This document shows, piece by piece, positions 36,301 to 45,111 of a stretch of DNA of 64,000 bases. The stretch spans positions 1,628,501-1,692,500 of the forward strand of contig NZ_AP026968.1 of NCBI RefSeq assembly GCF_037076355.1, read 5' to 3'. The notes below the pieces were generated by a model that saw nothing but the letters and a program-made list of their open reading frames with translations, was not told where the DNA came from and made no database searches. This DNA comes from Streptococcus parapneumoniae (GTDB lineage: Bacteria; Bacillota; Bacilli; Lactobacillales; Streptococcaceae). Numbering within the stretch: the stretch's first letter is position 1; each line of letters starts with the position of its first letter. The translations under genes were made by a program, and so were the position numbers.

Positions 36301-36726
36301 TTAGTCAACAACAGTGAATCCCATAGAACGAGCAGTACCTTCGATCATACGCATTGCAGACTCTACGTTTGCTGCGTTCAAATCTGGCATCTTAGTTTCT
36401 GCAATTTCTTGTACTTGCGCACGAGTAACTGTAGCAACTTTAGTTTTGTTAGGTGTACCTGATCCTTTTTCAACACCTGCAGCTTTTTTCAAAAGAACAG
36501 CAGCTGGTGGTGTTTTAGTGATGAAAGTAAATGATTTATCTTCGTAAACTGAGATAACAACTGGAATAATCATACCAGCTTGGTCAGCTGTACGAGCGTT
36601 GAACTCTTTTGTGAATCCCATGATGTTGATACCAGCCTGACCAAGAGCAGGTCCAACTGGTGGAGCTGGTGTAGCTTTACCAGCAGGGATTTGCAATTTT
36701 ACAAGTTTTTCGACTTTTTTAGCCAT
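36301..36726 (-). CDS. rplK: 50S ribosomal protein L11
   Basis: A 141-residue L11: [20 protein letters not shown] near the N-terminus and the C-terminal RNA-binding domain ending [12 protein letters not shown]. It forms the GTPase-associated stalk base. A strong GGAGG precedes the ATG. The promoter at 36805-36832 gives a leader of about 70 nt. Confidence 0.98.
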   Translation of the reverse strand: MAKKVEKLVKLQIPAGKATPAPPVGPALGQAGINIMGFTKEFNARTADQAGMIIPVVISVYEDKSFTFITKTPPAAVLLKKAAGVEKGSGTPNKTKVATVTRAQVQEIAETKMPDLNAANVESAMRMIEGTARSMGFTVVD

Positions 36727-36804
36727 TTTTAAATCCTCCTTTGTGGTTTTGGCGGTAATTAGAGATTTTTACCTCCCACAAGTATGCTTTTCACATACCC
36801 ATCT

Positions 36805-36832
36805 ATTATACACTATTTATCTGGAATTGCAA
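36805..36832 (-). promoter_or_regulatory. rplKA promoter
   Basis: Minus strand -35 TTGCAA, 16-bp spacer, -10 TATAAT. Confidence 0.8.
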
Positions 36833-36848
36833 GAGAAAAGTTTATTTT

Positions 36849-37565
36849 TTAATCGACGTAATCTCCGCCTTCAAAGCCATAGTATTCTTCCAAACTGAGA
36901 CCACTCTCAGCAATTTCTTTAGCTTCTTTTCCGACATAACGAAGGTGCCATTCCTCAGCCATATAGCCTGTTTCCTTTTCCTTACCTTTGAGATAACGGA
37001 CAACAAAGCCATAATCAGCCGCATGGTCCAAGAGCCATTGGGCCGCTTTTTCTTCTGTCACCAAATCACCATCAGTCCCAATCACATCAAAGGCTAAACC
37101 TGTCTGGTGCTCGCTATAGCCAGGACGGGCAGAATAACGGTCGGCAGCTTCTTTCCCATCTTGATTGACATAATCTTGATAGAGCTTAGTCTGAGTTTCA
37201 TAACTTCTAAAGCCACTGTAATGATCACTGATTGGGAAACCTGCCTCTTGCATCGCTTTGATGAGTTTGACCAACTCTGCCTTGGCTGTTGGATTTTCCC
37301 CTGGGTTATAGTCCTTAGACAATGGATAGTGTTTATTGGCTACGATGATTTCATCGTATTTTCCTTGGATGCTGTAGTAGTCTCCTTTATTGACCACTTC
37401 TGCTTTCTTCTGGGCAGCTCCTTGAGACTTACTTCCTACTGTTCCATCAGCTTTGGCTGTCTGTTCTGTCTTAGCTTCTCCATCTTCATTTTTTGCTTTT
37501 TCTTGTGAACAAGCTGCTAGACTCAAGGCTAGCAAGGCTGTCAAAACAAGGTATCTTTTTTTCAT
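36849..37565 (-). CDS. dacB: L,D-carboxypeptidase DacB (LdcB), lipoprotein
   Basis: A 238-residue surface lipoprotein (lipobox LAAC, Cys19) of the VanY/M15 family. It removes the fourth residue, D-Ala, from tetrapeptide stems of peptidoglycan. Zinc ligands are visible in SEHQTGLAFDV (His, Asp) and EWHLRYVG (His), with SGFRSYETQ ahead. It works with the D,D-carboxypeptidase to trim stems, which affects cell shape and division. It follows the HIT gene by 2 nt, in a three-gene operon with the M42 peptidase. Confidence 0.95.
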   Translation of the reverse strand: MKKRYLVLTALLALSLAACSQEKAKNEDGEAKTEQTAKADGTVGSKSQGAAQKKAEVVNKGDYYSIQGKYDEIIVANKHYPLSKDYNPGENPTAKAELVKLIKAMQEAGFPISDHYSGFRSYETQTKLYQDYVNQDGKEAADRYSARPGYSEHQTGLAFDVIGTDGDLVTEEKAAQWLLDHAADYGFVVRYLKGKEKETGYMAEEWHLRYVGKEAKEIAESGLSLEEYYGFEGGDYVD

Positions 37566-37567
37566 TT

Positions 37568-38038
37568 CTACTCCTTTATTTCTAATAGTTTATCTACTTC
37601 TAACGATAAACGTTTGACTAATCTTTTAATCTCATCCGGTTTTGCTTGGCAGGTTTCTGCTGTCATTTCTTCAAAGGGGACCCACCAGACTGGCCCACGT
37701 CCATTGAGACCGTGACCATTCATGTCACCTCTTCGTCTAGGAAAAAGATGCCAATGAAGATGGGCATCGCCATTTCCTAAAAGTTCAATATTCATTTTCT
37801 CAGCAGCAAAGGCCTTGGCAACCGCCTCTTGGACTAGACTCATTTCTTCGAGAAAACGTAGTCTTGTCTCCTTTTTCAAATGGTGCAATTCGGTGACATG
37901 TTCCTTGGCTAGAAAGAGACTATAGCCTGCAAAATACTGGTGGTCTCCAATGACCACATAGCCTGTTTCCAACTCTTTGACAAAATAGGGATTTTCTCCA
38001 GCTTTGATGAGGTCAATTCTCTGGCAAATCAGGCACAT
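37568..38038 (-). CDS. HIT family protein
   Basis: A 156-residue HIT-domain protein with the catalytic histidine triad HLHWHLFPRR and an early CLICQR. HIT proteins hydrolyse nucleoside phosphoramidates or dinucleotide polyphosphates; the substrate is unknown here. The start lies 1 nt after the M42 peptidase stop and it leads into dacB. Confidence 0.88.
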   Translation of the reverse strand: MCLICQRIDLIKAGENPYFVKELETGYVVIGDHQYFAGYSLFLAKEHVTELHHLKKETRLRFLEEMSLVQEAVAKAFAAEKMNIELLGNGDAHLHWHLFPRRRGDMNGHGLNGRGPVWWVPFEEMTAETCQAKPDEIKRLVKRLSLEVDKLLEIKE

Positions 38039-38039
38039 A

Positions 38040-39077
38040 TTAGTCTACCAACCCACTCTTAAGATAAGCATCAACCATACGCTCTGTTGCGGCCACCGAG
38101 TCAATATGAGTACGCTCATAAGAATGACTAGACTCGATACCAGCACCGAGAAGGGCGTGTTTAACCTCTGCCCCTGCGGACATGGCTGCTGAAGCGTCCG
38201 ATCCATAAAATGGATAGATGTCCAACTTAAATGGAATATCTTGCTCTTTCGCCAAGGCAACCAAATGTTGGCGGAAGTCATAGTGATAAGGCCCTGAGGC
38301 ATCCTTGACACAAATAGACACTGTGTACTCATCTGTTTGCTGGTCATCTCCCATAGCTCCCATATCCACAGCCAGATATTCTACTACCTGATCAGGAATG
38401 TTAGAATTAGCACCGTGTCCCACTTCTTCAAAAACTGAAAAAGCAAAATGGGTTGTTACGGGCAATTCAATCTTCTCTTCCTTATAAATACGAAGCAGAT
38501 CAAGCAAAATCGCTGCGCTGACCTTGTCATCCAAATGACGAGACTTGATAAAACCTGTCTCTGTTACGACAGTTCGTGGGTCGAAGCTGATAAAATCACC
38601 GACCTCAATCCCCAAGGCACGAGTTTCTTTTTCATTTGTTACTTTGGCGTCCAAACGCACTTCCATATTGTCCTGCGTGCGTTCTGCAGTTCCTGCATCC
38701 TTATAGACATGGCAAGAAGTTTGGTGGATGAGGATGGTACCTGATAGCTTTTGACCTGTGCTAGCCACATGAACGGTACAGTTTTCTCCTTCAATCATGT
38801 TCCAAGGAAAACCACCGATACGGTCCATTTTGAGACGACCGTCTGGTTTGACAGCACGGACAATGGCACCCAGCGTATCTACATGGGCAGTCACATAGCG
38901 GTGTTGTTCATCTTTTTGACCTTTAATGGTCACATTGACACCGCCCTTGGCCGTGCGAACCGGTTGGTAACCAAAACCTTCTAGAGTCTTGACTAAATAG
39001 TCCGAAATCTCCCGAGTGAAGCCCGTTGGCGACGCAATGGCTGTCAGTTCTTTGATATATTCTACTGTTTGATTCAT
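38040..39077 (-). CDS. M42 family metallo-aminopeptidase
   Basis: A 345-residue peptidase of the M42 group. Metal-binding segments VTAHVDTLGAIV, SRHLDDKVSAAI, FSVFEEVGHGA and the late SSHSYERTHIDS are in order. It probably removes N-terminal residues from peptides in the cytosol; it is not clearly PepA (glutamyl type), so no symbol is given. It heads an operon with the HIT gene and dacB. Confidence 0.9.
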   Translation of the reverse strand: MNQTVEYIKELTAIASPTGFTREISDYLVKTLEGFGYQPVRTAKGGVNVTIKGQKDEQHRYVTAHVDTLGAIVRAVKPDGRLKMDRIGGFPWNMIEGENCTVHVASTGQKLSGTILIHQTSCHVYKDAGTAERTQDNMEVRLDAKVTNEKETRALGIEVGDFISFDPRTVVTETGFIKSRHLDDKVSAAILLDLLRIYKEEKIELPVTTHFAFSVFEEVGHGANSNIPDQVVEYLAVDMGAMGDDQQTDEYTVSICVKDASGPYHYDFRQHLVALAKEQDIPFKLDIYPFYGSDASAAMSAGAEVKHALLGAGIESSHSYERTHIDSVAATERMVDAYLKSGLVD

Positions 39078-39123
39078 TTCTTCACCTCTTTTGCTACCTA
39101 TTATAACACATTTATCATCGGAT

Positions 39124-39169
39124 AAAAAAAGAAAATCACTCCTGTAGACTTGGCTACAAAAGTGATTTT
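39124..39169 (-). terminator. Terminator after brnQ
   Basis: AAAATCACT pairs with AGTGATTTT, with an inner TGTAG/CTACA pairing; U-run on the minus strand. It directly abuts a BOX element. Confidence 0.75.
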
Positions 39170-39276
39170 ATACTCAATGAAAATCAAAGAGCAAACTAGG
39201 AAACTAGCCGCGGGCTGTACTTGAGTACGACAAGGCGACGTTGACGCAGTTTGAATTTGATTTTCGAAGAGTATTA
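39169..39276 (-). repeat. BOX element (A1 C1, no boxB)
   Basis: TATACTC start and TTCGAAGAGTATTA end; the boxA part is slightly degenerate (TTGAATTTGATTTTCG). It ends 4 bp before the brnQ stop codon. Confidence 0.9.
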
Positions 39277-39280
39277 GTGA

Positions 39281-40606
39281 TTATTCCATTTCAAAAACAT
39301 CACTTTCTTGCTTGTTTGGTAGAACCAATGAGAGCAAGATTCCTACGATGGCTGGCACCAACCATGGGAGAGATGCTTTAGCAAAAGGAAGAGCGTTGAC
39401 AAGGTTTGCAAGAAACTCAACCTTAAACGAACTTCCTAGTACGCTTGCAATAGCAATAGCTGTAACAACAGCAATTGTCAACTGCATACCTGGTTTTGAA
39501 AGGGCAACAAATTTGTTGACAATGACAATCATAACGATAGCAATCGTGATTGGGTACAAAATAACCAGTACTGGAATTGAGTACTTGATAATCGCATCAA
39601 GGCCCAAATTAGCAATGGCAAATCCAATCAAGGTAAAGGCTGTCGCATAAACCTTGTAGCTGATTTGTGGGAAGCGTTCATTAAAGAACTCAGCTGTTGA
39701 CACAATCAAACCAACTGTTGTTGTGAAGCAGGTTACGGTAACCATAGCTGCAAGGAAGAGTTGGGCTGTTGAGCCAAAGATTTCTTGAGTCGCTTGTGAC
39801 AAGATGTAAACACCTGGTGTTCCACCCTTCATCGCTTCAGCTGGTACTGGGAAATGATTTCCAAGGAAACCTAAACCGATGTAAAGAGCGCTGAAGGCAA
39901 GGGCAACAACGATACCAACAACCCAAATAGTTGAAATGTATTCTTTCTTACTTGAAAATCCAAGTTGTTTCAAGGTTTGAACTGCGATTACGCTAAAGGC
40001 AACTGAAGCAAGGGCGTCCAAGGTATTATAACCTTCTAGGAAACCTGTACCAAAGGCAGAAGCTTGATAAGCTGCTGAAGCAGCTTGAGGACTTGTTCCA
40101 CCGTATTTGAAAGCTCCCAGAACAACCAAGATAACAATCAAAATCGCAAAGACTGGTGTTAAAATACGGCCGATACGGTCCAAGATTTTTGATGGATTAA
40201 GCGAAATCAAATAGGCTGCCACAAAATACAGAACCGTAAATACAATCAAGCCAAGTCCTTTATTTGCATCCGACAAAAGGGGGCTAATCCCTACTTCGTA
40301 AGCTGTTGTAGCTGTACGTGGGATAGCAAAGAATGGACCGATTGACAAGTAAAGAACTGAGAGGTAAAGAGTCGCAAACCAAGGCGCTATCTTCGTTGAA
40401 ATCTCATAGATATATCCTTTAGGATTTAGCGTTCCAATAATAAGAGTCAAGACGGCGATACCGACACCTGAAAAGACAAAACCTGCGATGGCAGGAAGAA
40501 AATGTTCTCCAGATAGAGCACCCAGAGAAGGCGGAAAAATCAAGTTCCCCGCACCAAAAAATATTCCAAACAGGAGCAAACCTGTTAGGGCACCTTTTTT
40601 AGCCAT
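39281..40606 (-). CDS. brnQ: Branched-chain amino acid transporter BrnQ (LIVCS family)
   Basis: A 441-residue carrier with about 12 TM helices, starting with the family GLLLFGIFFGAGNLIFPP and containing TVTCFTTTVGLI. It takes up Leu, Ile and Val with a cation. The ATG of MAKKGAL is chosen: AAGGAG lies 6 nt upstream. It stands alone, downstream of a rhodanese gene with its own terminator; a perfect inverted repeat (40702-40719) lies in the upstream gap. Confidence 0.94.
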   Translation of the reverse strand: MAKKGALTGLLLFGIFFGAGNLIFPPSLGALSGEHFLPAIAGFVFSGVGIAVLTLIIGTLNPKGYIYEISTKIAPWFATLYLSVLYLSIGPFFAIPRTATTAYEVGISPLLSDANKGLGLIVFTVLYFVAAYLISLNPSKILDRIGRILTPVFAILIVILVVLGAFKYGGTSPQAASAAYQASAFGTGFLEGYNTLDALASVAFSVIAVQTLKQLGFSSKKEYISTIWVVGIVVALAFSALYIGLGFLGNHFPVPAEAMKGGTPGVYILSQATQEIFGSTAQLFLAAMVTVTCFTTTVGLIVSTAEFFNERFPQISYKVYATAFTLIGFAIANLGLDAIIKYSIPVLVILYPITIAIVMIVIVNKFVALSKPGMQLTIAVVTAIAIASVLGSSFKVEFLANLVNALPFAKASLPWLVPAIVGILLSLVLPNKQESDVFEME

Positions 40607-40701
40607 GAAAATCTCCTTCATATTTATAAAATACTGACCTAGTATATCATGAATAGGAGTATGAAAAAAGCTTCACGAAGTAAATATTGAATGTTTTCAA
40701 G

Positions 40702-40719
40702 ATTCTCAAAAATGAGAAT
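40702..40719. promoter_or_regulatory. Perfect inverted repeat upstream of brnQ
   Basis: ATTCTCA and TGAGAAT, separated by 4 nt, about 95 bp before the brnQ start. It may be an operator or a weak hairpin. Confidence 0.4.
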
Positions 40720-40732
40720 TGTCTAAAAATAA

Positions 40733-40770
40733 AATTCTCCTACCCAGTCCACACCAAGCAGGAGAAAATT
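40733..40770 (-). terminator. Terminator after the rhodanese gene
   Basis: AATTTTCTCCTGC pairs with GTAGGAGAATT on the minus strand and is followed by TTATTTTTAG. Confidence 0.75.
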
Positions 40771-40777
40771 CTAATGT

Positions 40778-41065
40778 TTAAAGTTCTTCAAAAGCCATCA
40801 TGCCACCTTGGACATTGATAACCTCATAACCTTGTTCTGATAAGAATTGGCAAGCACGCGCCGATCTCATTCCAGATTTGCAAATGACATAATGTAACTG
40901 GTCCTTGTCCAACTGATCAAAGGTATCAGCTAATTGACTCAGAGGAAGATTCTGGGCGCCTTCTAAATGAAGAGTTTCAAACTCATCCACTTCTCTCACG
41001 TCCACTAGAGAAAGTTGGTCGTTTTGGTAAAGCTGGTAAAATGCGTCAAAGGAAATTTCTTTCAT
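40778..41065 (-). CDS. Single-domain rhodanese
   Basis: A 95-residue rhodanese-like protein with DVREVDEFETLHLEGAQNLP and the active-site loop VICKSGMRSA (catalytic Cys). It carries persulfide sulfur, acceptor unknown. AGGAG lies 7 nt before the ATG of MKEISFD, so the in-frame start 12 codons earlier, which would fall in BOX sequence, is rejected. Confidence 0.88.
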   Translation of the reverse strand: MKEISFDAFYQLYQNDQLSLVDVREVDEFETLHLEGAQNLPLSQLADTFDQLDKDQLHYVICKSGMRSARACQFLSEQGYEVINVQGGMMAFEEL

Positions 41066-41078
41066 TCTTTTTCTCCTA

Positions 41079-41275
41079 ATACTCTTCGAAAATCTCTTCA
41101 AACCACGTCAGCGTCGCCTTACCGTAGGTATGGTTACTGACTTAGTCAGTTCTATCCACAACCTCAAAACAGTGTTTTGAGCTGACTTCGTCAGTTTTAT
41201 CTGCAACCTCAAAGCTGTACTTTGAGCAGCCTGCGGCTAGCTTCCTAGTTTGCTCTTTGATTTTCATTGACTATA
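41079..41275 (+). repeat. BOX element (A1 B2 C1)
   Basis: ATACTCTTCG start, two boxB modules, TTCATTGACTATA end. The terminal TATAC carries a change to TATAG (minus strand) that forms the TAG stop of the adjoining gene. Confidence 0.93.
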
Positions 41276-41849
41276 AAATAGTTTTAATTCTTTTTTTCAA
41301 ATCCGGCACCACTTCTGCCTCAAACCAAGGATTTTTGGCCATCCAGATTTGATTGCGCGGCGAGGGGTGAACTAGTGGAAAATAGGTTGGCAAGTAGTTC
41401 TGGTAGTGTTTTACCCGTTCTGTCACCTTGCCACTGATTTTCTCCTGTAAATAGTAGGCTTGGGCATATTGCCCAATCAAGAGGGTCAATTGAATATCTG
41501 GTAATTCTTTCAAGAGCTGCGGATGCCATTTTTCTGCAAAACCTGCTCGTGGCGGTAAATCACCTGACTTGCCATGCCCTGGAAAGTAGAAATCCATAGG
41601 CAGAACAGCAAAATAACCTGAATTGTAAAAGGTATCTTCATCCACACCTAGCCAGTCTCTCAGGCGGTCACCACTCTTATCTTTCCAGTAAAGGCCTGCT
41701 TCTTGAGTTTTAAGTCCAGGTGCCTGACCGATGATATTGATGCGAGCAGTCTTTGGCGCTGCAAAGAGAGGCTCAATGCCACGCTCTGTATAGCTGGCAT
41801 TCTGCGGATCTGCCATGATAGCCTGCTTAATTCTTTCGATTTGAGACAT
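41271..41849 (-). CDS. Uracil-DNA glycosylase family protein
   Basis: A 192-residue member of the uracil-DNA glycosylase superfamily: motif 1 GQAPGLKTQEAG and motif 3-like HPSPRNQ are clear. It is probably a DNA base-excision or related hydrolase of the Mug-like branch, not the main Ung. GGAGG precedes the ATG of MSQIERI. Third gene of an operon with nitroreductase and pepV. Its stop codon lies in a BOX element. Confidence 0.83.
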   Translation of the reverse strand: MSQIERIKQAIMADPQNASYTERGIEPLFAAPKTARINIIGQAPGLKTQEAGLYWKDKSGDRLRDWLGVDEDTFYNSGYFAVLPMDFYFPGHGKSGDLPPRAGFAEKWHPQLLKELPDIQLTLLIGQYAQAYYLQEKISGKVTERVKHYQNYLPTYFPLVHPSPRNQIWMAKNPWFEAEVVPDLKKRIKTIL

Positions 41850-41902
41850 CTGTTTTCCCTCCAAAAAGAAGTCCAAGCATAAAATCTCAGACTTCTATCG
41901 TT

Positions 41903-43303
41903 TTATTTGATCAATTCGTAAATAGCTTCGGCATAGATTGCTGCTGCGCGGAAGAGATCGTCCAAGGCGATAAATTCATTGGCTTGGTGCATGGTATCAA
42001 TAGAATCTGGGAACATGGCACCGTAGGCAACCCCACGCTCAAGCAAACGACCAAAAGTTCCACCACCGATAACTTGCTCATGACCTTGTAGTCCTGTTTG
42101 TTTTTCATAGACATTCAACAAGGTTTGCACAAGTGGATCTTCCATTGGCACATAGTGAGGGGTGTGACCGTGCTCAGAAAGGTTAACAGAAGCAACTGGC
42201 AAGTTTTCAAGGATTGACTTGATTTGTTCTGGACTTGTTCCTTTTGGATAGCGGATGTTAAGGGCAATCGTATTGTCAGCACTTGTTTCATCGAAGCGGA
42301 AGACGCCGGCATTCATAGAAAGAGCACCCATCTTTTCATCCACATGAGCAATCTTGAGATTTTCACCCTCATGGTCGTTCAAAAGAATCTTACCAGCGAT
42401 ATCGAGGTAGTCTTTTGCAGGACCTGCAAAGTCAAACTGGCTGAGGAAGAGGGCGAGATAAGTCGCACCATTGACACCTGAAGCAGGCATAGCACCGTGG
42501 GCTGATTTACCAATGATGGTCACCTTGTATTGACCAACTTCTTCTTGAATTTCTCCTCTAAGTTTGTGTTCTGCAACAAAGGCATCTAGTTTAGCTTGCA
42601 AGTCAGCCAAGTCACCTGAAACGACTGCTGTTGCTGATTCAGGTACCATATTTTCACGCAATCCACCTGTGAAGCTGTGAAGACGGGCTGCACCTGTATT
42701 CTCACCTGCAAAATGGAGGTATTCAGTGATATTTCCTTTTTCACCGTTGATGATAGGAAACTCAGCATCTGGAGAGAAACCAAAGTCTGGTTTCGCAAGT
42801 CCTACGTGCTCGAAGTAGTAGTCCATGTCTGCCCAGCCTGATTCTTCGTCTGTTCCGACAATAAAGCGAACTTTCTTAGAAGTTGGAAGACCCAATTCTT
42901 TGATGATTTTCAAACCATAGTAACAAGCTGTTGTAGGACCCTTATCGTCCGAAGCCCCACGCGCATAAAGGCGACCGTCTTTGATAGTCGGTGTGTAAGG
43001 ATCTGTATCCCAACCGCTACCAGCTGGCACCACATCCATATGGGCAAAGATGCCGAGAACTTCTTCTCCATCACCAAACTCAAAATGTCCTGCGTAGTTA
43101 TCAACATTTTTAGTTGGGTAGCCATCGCGGTCTGCGATTTCAAGGAATTTCTCCAAGGCTTTTACTGGACCAGGTCCAAATGGATGCTCAGCATCTGCCT
43201 TACTGTCATCACGTTCTGAGTTGATTTCCAAAAGGCTAAACAAGTCAGCCAAGAGGTCTTCTTTGCGTTTTTCTACTTCTGCTGTAAAATCAATTGCTGT
43301 CAT
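41903..43303 (-). CDS. pepV: Dipeptidase PepV (M20 family)
   Basis: A 466-residue M20 dipeptidase. Metal sites are seen in GIFAHMDVVPAG, RGASDDKGP, GTDEESGWADM and SPDAEFP, with the late Met-Pro-His-Thr-style binding region. It cleaves dipeptides from imported peptides. The gene follows a nitroreductase by 12 nt and precedes the glycosylase-family gene by 53 nt. Confidence 0.94.
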   Translation of the reverse strand: MTAIDFTAEVEKRKEDLLADLFSLLEINSERDDSKADAEHPFGPGPVKALEKFLEIADRDGYPTKNVDNYAGHFEFGDGEEVLGIFAHMDVVPAGSGWDTDPYTPTIKDGRLYARGASDDKGPTTACYYGLKIIKELGLPTSKKVRFIVGTDEESGWADMDYYFEHVGLAKPDFGFSPDAEFPIINGEKGNITEYLHFAGENTGAARLHSFTGGLRENMVPESATAVVSGDLADLQAKLDAFVAEHKLRGEIQEEVGQYKVTIIGKSAHGAMPASGVNGATYLALFLSQFDFAGPAKDYLDIAGKILLNDHEGENLKIAHVDEKMGALSMNAGVFRFDETSADNTIALNIRYPKGTSPEQIKSILENLPVASVNLSEHGHTPHYVPMEDPLVQTLLNVYEKQTGLQGHEQVIGGGTFGRLLERGVAYGAMFPDSIDTMHQANEFIALDDLFRAAAIYAEAIYELIK

Positions 43304-43315
43304 ATTATCTTCCTT

Positions 43316-43921
43316 CTATCTTTTCTCGATGATTTCATCTACTGGCAAGCGGTAGCTTGGTTCCAATTTCTCGTCTGTGTAACCCACTGTAATTAAGAGT
43401 TCTGGGCGGAAGCGGTCTTCGATATCCAAAACTTCATTGACTTTTGATTTGTCAAAACCAAGAATTAGATTTGATCCGATTCCTTGGTCTGTAAGAGCCA
43501 GAACCAAATTCATAGCAACCAAACCTGCATTAAGGGCTAGGTAGTCGCTGACTTGTTGTTCATTGTAACGGGCAAATTCAGCTGGCAAATTTTTCATGAA
43601 GTATTGAAGTTGTTCTTCTGAGAAATTGTTAGCACCACCGACACGGGCGATCTTACGAGCGCGTTTGGCCAAATCTGTATCTGTAAACAAGGCAATAGTT
43701 ACAGGCGCTGATGATACCTGTTCAAAGTTTGAACCGTAAGCCAATTTTGCTAGTTCGGCATTTTTCTCACGCACCACTACAAATTTCCAAGGCTGGCTGT
43801 TGTGGGCACTTGGTGCCAAGGTTGCAATTTCGATATCCGTACGCACATCTTTGGGATCAACTGGCTTATCAGTGAAATGCTTAGTCGCATGACGTTTTTT
43901 ATTTAATTCAAGAAATTTCAT
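43316..43921 (-). CDS. Nitroreductase family flavoprotein
   Basis: A 201-residue FMN-dependent nitroreductase: KKRHATKHFTDKPV start, APSAHNSQPWKFVV flavin region, and IGSNLILGFD. It likely uses NAD(P)H to reduce nitro- or quinone compounds; natural substrate unknown. Promoter at 43954-43982. Confidence 0.9.
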   Translation of the reverse strand: MKFLELNKKRHATKHFTDKPVDPKDVRTDIEIATLAPSAHNSQPWKFVVVREKNAELAKLAYGSNFEQVSSAPVTIALFTDTDLAKRARKIARVGGANNFSEEQLQYFMKNLPAEFARYNEQQVSDYLALNAGLVAMNLVLALTDQGIGSNLILGFDKSKVNEVLDIEDRFRPELLITVGYTDEKLEPSYRLPVDEIIEKR

Positions 43922-43953
43922 AATCGATTTCCTTTTCTAATTCTACTGCTTCC

Positions 43954-43982
43954 ATTCTACCATAATTTGAAAGAGCTTGCAG
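43954..43982 (-). promoter_or_regulatory. Promoter of the nitroreductase-pepV operon
   Basis: Minus strand -35 CTGCAA, 17-bp spacer, -10 TAGAAT. Confidence 0.65.
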
Positions 43983-44091
43983 GGATTTTTCATGATTAAG
44001 TTTTTTTATCACAACCATAAAAAATATATATTGGTTCATCAAGACAGTTTCTGATAAACTAGCAAGTACTTTACATTTGAATGGAGACATT

Positions 44092-44892
44092 ATGAAAAAA
44101 TTTAGCCTTTTACTACTCATCTTCCCATTTTTAGTTGCCTGTGGAAATCAAGCCACACCTAAAGAGACCAGCTCTCAAAAGACAATCGTCGTTGCTACAG
44201 CTGGCGACGTGCCACCATTTGACTACGAAGACAAGGGCAATTTGACAGGTTTCGATATTGAAGTTCTAAAGGCAGTGGATCAAAAACTCAGCGACTACGA
44301 GATTCAATTCCAAAGAACTGCTTGGGAGAGCATCTTCCCAGGACTTGATTCTGGTCACTATCAGGCTGCGGCCAATAACTTGAGTTACACAAAAGAGCGC
44401 GCTGAAAAATACCTCTACTCACTTCCGATTTCCAATAATCCTCTCGTCCTCGTCAGCAACAAGAAAAATCCTTTGACTTCTCTTGACCAAATCGCTGGTA
44501 AAACAACTCAAGAGGATACCGGAACATCAAACGCTCAATTCATCAATAACTGGAATCAAAAACACACTGACAATCCCGCTACGATTGATTTTTCTGGCGA
44601 GGATATCGGTAAACGAATCCTAGACCTCTCTAACGGTGAATTTGATTTCCTCGTTTTTGACAAGGTATCCGTTCAAAAGATTATCAAGGACCGTGGTTTG
44701 GATCTTTCTGTGGTTGACTTGCCTTCTGCTGATAGCCCCAGCAACTATATTGTTTTCTCAAGCGACCAGAAAGAGTTTAAAGAGCAATTCGATAAAGCTC
44801 TCAAAGAACTCTATCAAGACGGAACACTCGAAAAACTCAGCAATACCTATCTAGGTGGCTCTTATCTCCCAGATCAATCTCAGTTACAATAA
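44092..44892 (+). CDS. Amino acid ABC transporter substrate-binding lipoprotein
   Basis: A 266-residue bacterial extracellular solute-binding protein family 3 member: lipobox LVAC (Cys16), DVPPFDYEDKGNLTGFDIEV, then FPGLDSGHYQAA. GGAG lies 5 nt before the ATG of MKKFSLL. It stands alone without ATPase or permease genes, so it must use components encoded elsewhere. Ligand unknown. Its stop codon overlaps the first base of a BOX element. Confidence 0.9.
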   Translation: MKKFSLLLLIFPFLVACGNQATPKETSSQKTIVVATAGDVPPFDYEDKGNLTGFDIEVLKAVDQKLSDYEIQFQRTAWESIFPGLDSGHYQAAANNLSYTKERAEKYLYSLPISNNPLVLVSNKKNPLTSLDQIAGKTTQEDTGTSNAQFINNWNQKHTDNPATIDFSGEDIGKRILDLSNGEFDFLVFDKVSVQKIIKDRGLDLSVVDLPSADSPSNYIVFSSDQKEFKEQFDKALKELYQDGTLEKLSNTYLGGSYLPDQSQLQ

Positions 44893-45045
44893 TACTCTTC
44901 GAAAATCTCTTCAAATCACGTCAGCTTCGCCTTGCCGTAGATATATGTAACTGACTTTGTCAGTCTTATCTACAACCTCAAAGCAGTGCTTTGACCAACC
45001 TGCGGCTAGCTTACTAGTTTGCTCTTTGATTTTCATTGAGTATAA
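44892..45045 (+). repeat. BOX element (A1 B1 C1)
   Basis: ATACTCTTCG start, one boxB module, TTCATTGAGTATA end. Confidence 0.95.
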
Positions 45046-45053
45046 GATATATT

Positions 45054-45083
45054 AAAAGCGATTGGACCAGCCAATCGCTTTTT
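45054..45083. terminator. Bidirectional terminator
   Basis: AAAAGCGATTGG pairs with CCAATCGCTTTT, with U-runs on both strands. It serves the binding-protein gene (+) and the metallophosphatase operon (-). Confidence 0.85.
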
Positions 45084-45111
45084 AGTTTGCATTAGTTATT
45101 TTAGGAAACTT

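Noticed and set aside
43908..44120. Minus-strand frame overlapping the nitroreductase start
   Set aside because: It overlaps the nitroreductase promoter and the opposite-strand start of the binding-protein gene, and has no ribosome site.
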